From Pseudomonadota bacterium (GTDB lineage: Bacteria > Pseudomonadota > Alphaproteobacteria > Acetobacterales > Acetobacteraceae), in NCBI GenBank assembly GCA_021845835.1, contig JAJZVE010000275.1:1-6409 (forward strand): a stretch of 6,409 bases of DNA. The letters run 5' to 3'. Under the pieces are notes generated by a model. The model worked only from the letters and a program-made list of their open reading frames with translations. It did no database searches and had not been told where the DNA came from. Below are positions 1 through 4,674 of this stretch, piece by piece (the first letter of the stretch is position 1; every line of letters starts with the position of its first letter). The position numbers were made by a program, and so were the translations under genes.

Positions 1-442
1 CGGGATTGCCGGTGGCGCCGACGATGGAGCCGATCGAGATGATCCGCCCGCCGCGCCGCCGCAGCATGCCCTTGAGCGCCGCACGGGCGAGGCGGAACGG
101 CGCGGTCAGATCGACCTCCAGCACCGCCTGCCAGTCCTCGTCCTTCATGCGCAGCGCCAGCATGTCGCGCGTCAGCCCGGCATTGTTGACCAGGATCGCG
201 AGCGGCCCGGCCGCCGCCTCGGCCGCGCCCACCAGTCCCTCCGCCGCCGCCGCGTCGCGCAGGTCGGCCGGGCAGACATGCGCCCGCTCGCCAAGCTCCG
301 CGGCCAGCGCATCGAGCGCCGCACGCCGCGTGCCGGACAGCGCGACCGTCGCCCCCTGCGCATGCAGTGCGCGCGCGATGGCGCCGCCGATGCCGCCGGA
401 GGCGCCGGTGATCAGGGCGGTCTTGCCATCGAGGCGGAACAT
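1..442 (-). CDS. fabG: 3-oxoacyl-ACP reductase FabG (3' end outside the window)
   Basis: NADPH-dependent short-chain dehydrogenase that reduces 3-oxoacyl-ACP to 3-hydroxyacyl-ACP in cytosolic type II fatty-acid synthesis. The first 147 residues are present. The start MFRLDGKTALITGASGGIG carries the Rossmann dinucleotide motif TGxxxGIG (residues 12-19). NNAGLTRD (86-93) is typical of FabG, and GRIISIGSIVG holds the catalytic serine (Ser139, equivalent to E. coli Ser138). The YxxxK pair and the C-terminal half lie beyond position 1. The ATG at 442-440 follows the fabD stop by 9 bp, and a GAGG overlapping that stop gives a 7-nt spacing, so the two genes are probably co-transcribed and translationally coupled. 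One oddity is Asp at residue 111, where E. coli has the tetrad Asn110. The SDR assignment is near certain. FabG, rather than another SDR, rests on NNAGLTRD and on the fabD neighbour. Confidence 0.95.
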   Translation of the reverse strand, partial: MFRLDGKTALITGASGGIGGAIARALHAQGATVALSGTRRAALDALAAELGERAHVCPADLRDAAAAEGLVGAAEAAAGPLAILVNNAGLTRDMLALRMKDEDWQAVLEVDLTAPFRLARAALKGMLRRRGGRIISIGSIVGATGNP

Positions 443-451
443 GGCGCAGCC

Positions 452-1411
452 TCAGAGTGATTTCAGGAGGGCTTCGATCTCGGCCGGCGTGCTGACCGAG
501 ATCGCCGCGGCCTCCGGCGCGATGCGGCGCACCAGGCCGGACAGCACCTTGCCGGCACCGAGTTCAATGAAACTGTCGGCGCCGAGCGCCGCCATCGTCA
601 TGACGCTTTCGCGCCAGCGCACCGTGCGCGTCACCTGCTCGACCAGCAGCCGCGCGATCTCCGCGGGTTCGGTCACCTTGGCGGCGGTGACGTTGGCGAT
701 CAGCGGCACCGCGGGCGGCGCCGGCGGCGTGCGCGCCAGCGCCTCGGCCATCGCGTCCGCGGCCGGCGCCATCAGCGCGCAATGGAACGGGGCGGACACC
801 GGCAGCAGCATGGCACGCTTGACGCCGCGCGTGCGCGCCAGCTCGATCGCCCGCTCGACCGCGCCGCGCGCGCCGGAGACGACCACCTGGCCGCCGCCGT
901 TGTCGTTGGCCGGCTCGATCACCTCGCGCTCGCCGCCGGGCGCCGCGGCGGCCTCGGCGCAGACGGCACGTGCAAGGGCGAGGTCGGCGCCGAGCAGGGC
1001 CGCCATCGCACCTTCGCCGGGCAGCACCGCCTTCTGCATCGCCTGGCCGCGCAGCTTCAGCAGCCGCGCCGCGTCGGCCAACGTGAAGGCGCCCGCGGCG
1101 GCCAGCGCCGAATATTCGCCAAGCGAATGCCCGGCCACCACGATCGCCCGGTCGGCCAGCGCGATGCCGCCCTCGCGTTCGATCACCCGCAGCACCGCGA
1201 GCGAATGCGCCATCAGCGCCGGCTGCGCATTCTCGGTCAGGGTCAGGTCGTCGGCCGGTCCCTCGAACATGAGTTTCGAAAGCTTCTGGCCCAGGGTCTC
1301 GTCCACTTCCTCGAACACCGCGCGGGCGGGCGCGAAGGCGGCGGCGAGGTCGCGGCCCATGCCGACGGCCTGACTGCCCTGGCCGGGAAAGACGAAGGCG
1401 TGGACGGCCAT
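452..1411 (-). CDS. fabD: Malonyl-CoA:ACP transacylase FabD
   Basis: Transfers malonyl from malonyl-CoA to holo-ACP, supplying extender units for fatty-acid elongation in the cytosol. The 319 residues match the usual length of about 310. The FPGQGSQ motif (8-14) forms part of the oxyanion site. The nucleophile elbow GHSLGEYSA contains Ser96. LRGQAMQ contains Arg121, which binds the malonyl carboxylate. VSAPFH contains the catalytic His210, and VEQVTRTVRW contains Gln259. FIELGAGKVLSGL lies near the C-terminus. I chose the ATG at 1411-1409 because the family alignment begins at MAVHAFVFPGQGSQ. An upstream in-frame ATG at 1486 would add 25 low-complexity residues, and the candidate promoter overlaps that region. 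No strong Shine-Dalgarno is visible before the chosen ATG. It is the first gene of a fabD-fabG operon, divergent from rpsF. Confidence 0.97.
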   Translation of the reverse strand: MAVHAFVFPGQGSQAVGMGRDLAAAFAPARAVFEEVDETLGQKLSKLMFEGPADDLTLTENAQPALMAHSLAVLRVIEREGGIALADRAIVVAGHSLGEYSALAAAGAFTLADAARLLKLRGQAMQKAVLPGEGAMAALLGADLALARAVCAEAAAAPGGEREVIEPANDNGGGQVVVSGARGAVERAIELARTRGVKRAMLLPVSAPFHCALMAPAADAMAEALARTPPAPPAVPLIANVTAAKVTEPAEIARLLVEQVTRTVRWRESVMTMAALGADSFIELGAGKVLSGLVRRIAPEAAAISVSTPAEIEALLKSL

Positions 1412-1457
1412 GCGGGAGGAATTCCGGTGCTGGGCGATTCGGATGGGATGGCGGCGC

Positions 1458-1486
1458 GGCGTAGCGTCGCCGTCGCGGGGTGTCAA
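1458..1486 (-). promoter_or_regulatory. Candidate promoter for fabD-fabG
   Basis: Read on the minus strand, there is an exact TTGACA (1486-1481) followed, after a 17-bp spacer, by TACGCC (1463-1458). The -35 is a perfect sigma-70-type match. The -10 keeps only the leading TA, which is not unusual in high-GC alphaproteobacteria. Transcription starting about 7 bp downstream would give a 5' leader of roughly 40 nt before the fabD ATG. This is a motif-based call only. Confidence 0.5.
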
Positions 1487-1514
1487 GGAAGCGTGCGCCC
1501 GCGCCTGCGCCGTC

Positions 1515-1542
1515 TTGCCCCGGCGCCGGTTCCGTGCTTAAC
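1515..1542 (+). promoter_or_regulatory. Weak candidate promoter for rpsF-rpsR-rplI
   Basis: TTGCCC (1515-1520) and CTTAAC (1537-1542) are separated by 16 bp, and each is only a partial match to the sigma-70 boxes. The site is the most promoter-like spot between fabD and rpsF on this strand. It would leave a leader of about 105 nt containing the hairpins described separately. Other start sites are possible. Confidence 0.3.
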
Positions 1543-1556
1543 CGCGCGCCTTCCCT

Positions 1557-1581
1557 GCCGGGGCCGTCGGCCGTCCCCGGC
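1557..1581 (+). promoter_or_regulatory. rpsF leader hairpin, candidate S6:S18 binding element
   Basis: GCCGGGG (1557-1563) pairs perfectly with CCCCGGC (1575-1581), enclosing CCGTCGGCCGT. Inside, a 2-bp CC/GG helix can leave an unpaired CCGT (1571-1574) on the 3' side. Known rpsF leaders in other bacteria carry a hairpin with an unpaired CCG that binds the S6:S18 complex and represses the operon. The position 74 nt before the rpsF ATG and the CCG fit that pattern. The apical helix is short, so the identification is tentative. A second hairpin follows at 1590-1606 (6-bp stem, loop ATTGG). Confidence 0.35.
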
Positions 1582-1654
1582 TATGTCCGCGCGCCATTGG
1601 GGCGCGGTGGCCCAGACCCGGGCCCGGGACAGAGACAAGCCAGAGGGAGACCCC

Positions 1655-2149
1655 ATGCCGCTCTACGAATGCGTGCTGATCGCACGCAACGACGTGACGC
1701 AACAGCAGGTCGAGGGCATCGCCGACGCGATCGCCGTCCAGCTCGACACCGACAATGCCGCCGAAACCGGCAGCTCGGTGAAGAAGCGGGAATACTGGGG
1801 CCTGCGCAGCCTGGCCTACCGGATCAAGAAGAACCGCAAGGGCCATTACATGCTGCTCGGGCTGGACACCAGGCCCGCGCCGCTGGCCGAGATGGAGCGC
1901 CAGCTCGGGCTGAACGAGGACATCCTGCGCTTCCTGACCATCCGCGTGGACGCGATCGAGGAGGCGCCGAGCGCCATCCTGTCGCGCAAGTCCGACGACC
2001 GCGAGCGCGGCTTCCGCGGCCCCAAGCCGGCCGGCCGCTTCGATTCCGGCCGCAAGCGCGGCTACGACGACCGCGAGGAATTCCGCGCCCGCGACGAGAG
2101 CGAGCGCGACTCCGGCTTCCGCGGCCGCGAGCCGGCGCACGAGGAGTAA
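1655..2149 (+). CDS. rpsF: 30S ribosomal protein S6
   Basis: Primary small-subunit protein that binds 16S rRNA in the platform as a heterodimer with S18. The 164-residue product begins MPLYECVLIARNDVTQQQ, and residues 1 to about 100 form the S6 domain. Within it, REYWGLRSLAYRIKKNRKGHY (about 45-65) contains the RNA- and S18-contacting strand typical of bacterial S6. Residues 110-164 are a hydrophilic extension rich in Arg, Asp, Glu and Gly with two GFRG motifs (119-122 and 154-157), ending in Glu-Glu. E. coli S6 is about 130 residues, so the tail is long, although alphaproteobacterial S6 proteins often carry such tails. The ATG at 1655 has a purine-rich AGAGGGAG (1642-1649) five bases upstream. 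It is the first gene of rpsF-rpsR-rplI. Confidence 0.97.
   Translation: MPLYECVLIARNDVTQQQVEGIADAIAVQLDTDNAAETGSSVKKREYWGLRSLAYRIKKNRKGHYMLLGLDTRPAPLAEMERQLGLNEDILRFLTIRVDAIEEAPSAILSRKSDDRERGFRGPKPAGRFDSGRKRGYDDREEFRARDESERDSGFRGREPAHEE
2141..2146 (+). promoter_or_regulatory. rpsR ribosome-binding site inside the rpsF 3' end
   Basis: GAGGAG at 2141-2146 encodes the last two residues of S6 (Glu163-Glu164). It also lies 9 nt before the rpsR ATG, making it the only plausible Shine-Dalgarno for rpsR. Ribosomes finishing rpsF therefore sit on the rpsR initiation site, which suggests translational coupling and balanced S6 and S18 output. Confidence 0.75.
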
Positions 2150-2155
2150 TCCGCC

Positions 2156-2431
2156 ATGTCCGATACGACCGACGTCAACCCCGCCGCGCGGCGCGCCGCG
2201 GTCGGCGCCCGCCGTCCCTTCTACCGGCGCAAGAAGTCCTGCCCGTTCTCCGGCCCGCATGCGCCGAAGATCGACTACAAGGACGTGCGGCTGCTGTCGC
2301 GCTTCCTGTCCGAACGCGGCAAGATCGTGCCGAGCCGCATCACCGCGGTATCGGCGAAGCGGCAGCGCGAGCTCGCGGTGGCGATCAAGCGCGCGCGCTT
2401 CCTCGCCCTGCTGCCCTACATCCTGACCTGA
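2156..2431 (+). CDS. rpsR: 30S ribosomal protein S18
   Basis: Small-subunit platform protein that assembles with S6 on 16S rRNA. The 91 residues include the characteristic core [20 protein letters not shown] (about 19-38), then [20 protein letters not shown] and the S18 signature region with [20 protein letters not shown], ending in [13 protein letters not shown]. The single Cys in SCPFSG is normal for proteobacteria. Residues 1-18 are a poorly conserved N-terminal extension starting [13 protein letters not shown]. It starts 6 bp after the rpsF stop and ends 16 bp before rplI. Many alphaproteobacteria carry a membrane-protein gene (DUF2232 family) between rpsR and rplI, and none is present here. 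Confidence 0.98.
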   Translation: MSDTTDVNPAARRAAVGARRPFYRRKKSCPFSGPHAPKIDYKDVRLLSRFLSERGKIVPSRITAVSAKRQRELAVAIKRARFLALLPYILT

Positions 2432-2447
2432 TCGGAGGCGTGCGAAC

Positions 2448-3014
2448 ATGGCCGCCGTGGAAGTGATCCTGCTGCAGCGCGTGGAAAAGCTCGGCCAGAT
2501 GGGCGAGGTGGTGAAGGTGAAGCCGGGCTATGCCCGCAACTTCCTGCTGCCCACCCGCCGCGCCATCCGCGCCAACAAGGACAACCTCGCCCGTTTCGAG
2601 CAGCAGCGCGCGCAGCTCGAAGCGCAGAACCTCAAGCGCCGCGAGGAGGCCGAGCGCATCGCCGAGCGCGTACACGGCCTCTCGGTCGTCATCATCCGCC
2701 AGGCCGGCGAATCGGGCAGCCTCTACGGCTCCGTCTCGGGTCGCGATATCGCCGAGGCGGCCACGGCCGCGGGCCTGACCATCAACCGCTCGCAGGTGGT
2801 GCTGGAGCACCCGATCAAGACGCTCGGGCTGCGCCAGGTGCGCGTCGCGCTGCATCCCGAGGTGGTCATGCAGATCGGCGTGAACGTCGCCCGCAGCCCG
2901 GAGGAGGCGCAGAAGCAGGCGCGCGGCGAATCCGTCGCGGCCCCCGAGGAGGAAGAACCGGAACTGACCGGCGAAGCCCTGTTCGAGGGCGATCTGCCGC
3001 TGCCGACCGCCTGA
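2448..3014 (+). CDS. rplI: 50S ribosomal protein L9
   Basis: Large-subunit protein that binds 23S rRNA at the base of the L1 stalk and helps maintain reading frame. The 188 residues show the two-domain L9 layout. The N-terminal RNA-binding domain (1 to about 52) contains the signature [20 protein letters not shown] (16-35). A long charged connecting helix follows (about 45-76), then the C-terminal domain (about 79-150) with [13 protein letters not shown] and [11 protein letters not shown]. Residues 151-188 are an acidic tail containing an EEEE run, longer than the roughly 150-residue E. coli protein. The ATG at 2448 has GGAGG at 2434-2438, a 9-nt spacing. It is the last gene of the ribosomal operon. 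In many bacteria dnaB follows rplI, but here an unrelated lipid gene does. Confidence 0.98.
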   Translation: MAAVEVILLQRVEKLGQMGEVVKVKPGYARNFLLPTRRAIRANKDNLARFEQQRAQLEAQNLKRREEAERIAERVHGLSVVIIRQAGESGSLYGSVSGRDIAEAATAAGLTINRSQVVLEHPIKTLGLRQVRVALHPEVVMQIGVNVARSPEEAQKQARGESVAAPEEEEPELTGEALFEGDLPLPTA

Positions 3015-3034
3015 TCCGTCCGGCCTTCGCCCGT

Positions 3035-3062
3035 CCCCCTCTCGCCCGCCGGCGGGAGGGGG
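3035..3062 (+). terminator. Strong hairpin after rplI, terminator-like but without a T-tract
   Basis: Positions 3035-3046 pair with 3051-3062 over 12 consecutive base pairs (one U-G at 3042/3055) around the loop CGCC. It starts 20 bp after the rplI stop and sits before the next promoter candidate, as expected for the 3' end of the ribosomal operon. No run of T follows, so it may act as a U-tract-less terminator, a Rho-assisted end or an mRNA 3'-stabilising structure. Confidence 0.55.
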
Positions 3063-3098
3063 CGCACCGGATGCGAACCAGCCGGCACCTTCCCTGAC

Positions 3099-3128
3099 TT
3101 GATCACGTGCGCCCCGCTATCCAATAGT
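3099..3128 (+). promoter_or_regulatory. Weak candidate promoter for the cyclopropane synthase gene
   Basis: TTGATC (3099-3104) and AATAGT (3123-3128) are 18 bp apart, with four of six matches each. The stretch from about 3096 to 3150 is noticeably richer in A and T than its surroundings, which suits an independent promoter between the rplI hairpin and the ATG at 3163. Confidence 0.35.
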
Positions 3129-3162
3129 CTGTCCGATCGGTAAGGAATCATCGGAGGGACGG

Positions 3163-4401
3163 ATGCGGGTGCTGCTGGACCAGTTTCTCAGGCGGTTCAT
3201 CGTGCTCGGGCGGCTGACGGTACGCTGGCCCGACGGTTCGGTCAGCGTCTATCGCGGGACGGCCGGACCGGAAGCGGTGATCGAGTTGCGCGGCGCGCGC
3301 ACGGTCGCGCGGCTGGCGCTCAATCCCGCGCTGACCGTCGGCGAAAGCTACATGGACGGCGGGCTGGTGCCGGTCGATTGCCGGATCTACGACGTGCTGG
3401 ACGTGCTGGTCGCCAATCTGATGGCGGAGAAGTCCGGCAAGGCGATCATGCACGTGCGCGACGCGATCCGCCTGGTGACGCGCCGCATCGCCCAGTTCAA
3501 TCCCGCCGGCCGCGCGCGCCGCAACGTGGCGCACCACTACGACCTGAACGGCCGGCTCTACAGCCTGTTCCTCGACCGCGACCGGCAATACTCCTGCGCC
3601 TATTTCCCGCGCGGCGACGAGTCGATCGACGAGGCGCAGGCGGCCAAGAAGCGCCACATCGCCGCCAAGCTCAGGCTGGACCGCCCCGACCTGTCGGTGC
3701 TCGACATCGGCTGCGGCTGGGGCGGCCTGGCGCTGACGCTGGCGCGCGACTACGGCGCCCGCGTCACCGGCATCACGCTCTCCACCGAACAGCTGGCGGA
3801 GGCGCAGGCGCGCGCGCAGGCGGAGGGCCTTTCGGACCGCGTCAGCTTCGAGCTGATGGACTACCGCGCCATGCACCGCAGCTTCGACCGCATCGTCTCG
3901 GTCGGCATGTTCGAGCACGTCGGCGTCGGGCACTACCGGCAGTTCTTCGATACGGTGAGGCGCTGCCTGGTGCCGGACGGGGTGGCGCTGCTGCACGCGA
4001 TCGGGCGCAGCGACCGGCCGGGTTCGACGAATGCCTGGATCGCCAAGTACATCTTCCCCGGCGGCTACTGCCCGGCGCTGTCGGAGCTGTTTCCGCCGAT
4101 CGAGAGGGCGGGCCTGATCACCACTGACGTCGAGATCCTGCGGCTGCACTATGCGGAGACGCTGCGCCACTGGCGCCGCCGCTTCGCCGCCAGCCGCGAC
4201 GCCATCGCCGCCCTCTACGACGAACGGTTCTGCCGCATGTTCGAGTTCTATCTCGCCGGCGCGGAGCTGTCGTTCCGGCGCGAGCACATGATGGTGTTCC
4301 AGGTCCAGCTGACGCGCGACCAGACCGCGGTGCCGCTGACGCGCGACTACATCACCGACGCCGAGCGTGCGGCCGCGCCGGTGGTGCGGGCTGGGTCGTA
4401 G
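3163..4401 (+). CDS. cfa: Cyclopropane-fatty-acyl-phospholipid synthase family methyltransferase
   Basis: Predicted to transfer a methylene from S-adenosylmethionine to the double bond of an unsaturated acyl chain in membrane phospholipids. The 412 residues are close to E. coli Cfa (382). The N-terminal lipid-binding region spans about 1-115. The core then has HYDLNGRLYSLFLD (125-138), YSCAYF with Cys145, the SAM-binding VLDIGCGWGG (179-188), GITLSTEQ (203-210), MFEHVG with Glu251, and HAIG with His278 and Ile280. FPGGYCPALSE (298-308) and HYAETLRHW with Tyr330 follow. These residues line up with E. coli Cys139, Glu239, His266, Ile268 and Tyr317 at nearly identical spacing, so the enzyme should be active. 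GGAGG (3153-3157) lies five bases before the ATG. Family members can instead make methylated or other modified lipids, so the exact product is inferred. It appears monocistronic. Confidence 0.9.
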   Translation: MRVLLDQFLRRFIVLGRLTVRWPDGSVSVYRGTAGPEAVIELRGARTVARLALNPALTVGESYMDGGLVPVDCRIYDVLDVLVANLMAEKSGKAIMHVRDAIRLVTRRIAQFNPAGRARRNVAHHYDLNGRLYSLFLDRDRQYSCAYFPRGDESIDEAQAAKKRHIAAKLRLDRPDLSVLDIGCGWGGLALTLARDYGARVTGITLSTEQLAEAQARAQAEGLSDRVSFELMDYRAMHRSFDRIVSVGMFEHVGVGHYRQFFDTVRRCLVPDGVALLHAIGRSDRPGSTNAWIAKYIFPGGYCPALSELFPPIERAGLITTDVEILRLHYAETLRHWRRRFAASRDAIAALYDERFCRMFEFYLAGAELSFRREHMMVFQVQLTRDQTAVPLTRDYITDAERAAAPVVRAGS

Positions 4402-4503
4402 GCCGGGTGCGCCCCGCGCGGGAAAAACGCGGTTGCGGGTCCGCCGGCGGCGCGCCGGTGTGGCCGTCGCATGTTCGGCGCGGGCCGAGACAACGTCGCG
4501 CCT

Positions 4504-4539
4504 GCCAGCGTTGCAGCCAGCGCCGGCTGCCGGCCAGCG
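4504..4539 (+). repeat. Three direct GCCAGCG heptamers upstream of a -35 box
   Basis: Exact copies of GCCAGCG occur at 4504-4510, 4516-4522 and 4533-4539, ending 7 bp before the TTGACA at 4547. Direct repeats just upstream of a -35 can be activator sites. The word is also frequent elsewhere in this GC-rich window, so the cluster may be chance. Confidence 0.35.
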
Positions 4540-4546
4540 ATCGGAC

Positions 4547-4574
4547 TTGACAGTCTGCCGGCGGCGGATTTCCT
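4547..4574 (+). promoter_or_regulatory. Candidate promoter for the GGDEF gene
   Basis: A perfect TTGACA (4547-4552) is followed at 16 bp by TTTCCT (4569-4574), which matches three of six -10 positions. Transcription would start near 4581 and leave a leader of about 50 nt before the TTG at 4630, or about 95 nt before the GTG at 4675. The -35 is good and the -10 poor. Confidence 0.4.
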
Positions 4575-4674
4575 TCTGTTGTCGCGGAGGCGTGATTTTG
4601 AAGCCGCATCCATAACGGAAGCCTGCCGATTGGATATCCCCGGCGCCCGCGCCGAGACGCAATTTCCTGGGCCG

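Larger units (their letters stand above)
4402..4674 (+). other. Non-coding stretch between cfa and the GGDEF gene
   Basis: This 273-bp stretch has no convincing gene. Near its left end are two small GC-rich hairpins that could help end cfa transcription: CCGCG/CGCGG (4414-4432, 9-nt loop with five A) and CCGGCG/CGCCGG (4444-4458, 3-nt loop). Neither has a T-tract. The middle holds three GCCAGCG heptamers and a TTGACA box. The frame of the downstream protein stays open back through an ATG at 4471, but third-position GC there is about two thirds, against nearly nine tenths inside the gene. I therefore treat the stretch as untranslated. Confidence 0.6.

Noticed and set aside
6..1373. A 455-codon open frame on the plus strand opposite fabD and fabG
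   Set aside because: The translation is Ala/Ser/Arg-rich low complexity with no motif. It exists because the real genes on the other strand avoid A and T at third positions.
1411..1486. An upstream fabD start at 1486 adding 25 residues
   Set aside because: The family begins right at the FPGQGSQ motif, and the extra residues are encoded by the likely promoter and leader.
1617..1628. CCCGGGCCCGGG as a transcription-factor operator
   Set aside because: A perfect palindrome, but made only of G and C in a very GC-rich region. There is no known regulator match, so it is listed only as possible RNA structure.
782..2149. A plus-strand open frame starting at 782 and ending with rpsF, suggesting a longer S6
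   Set aside because: The conserved S6 start is the ATG at 1655 with a good Shine-Dalgarno. The upstream part lies antisense to fabD and resembles no protein.
1538..2449. A 303-codon minus-strand frame across rpsF and rpsR
   Set aside because: It is a mirror of the highly conserved S6 and S18 genes, with an Ala/Arg/Gly/Leu-rich composition and no domain.
3101..3109. GATCACGTG, with overlapping TGATCA-like and CACGTG palindromes, as an operator for cfa
   Set aside because: Short palindromes of this size are expected by chance, and it overlaps the weak promoter candidate without any second copy.
3148..4662. A 504-codon minus-strand frame opposite the cfa gene
   Set aside because: It is dominated by Arg, His, Ala and Asp with no domain. 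The opposite strand carries every Cfa catalytic motif in order.
4471..4674. An ATG at 4471 in frame with the GGDEF protein, adding 68 residues
   Set aside because: There is no Shine-Dalgarno, third-position GC is well below that of the gene body, and the stretch contains a promoter-like TTGACA. It is kept only as an alternative start.
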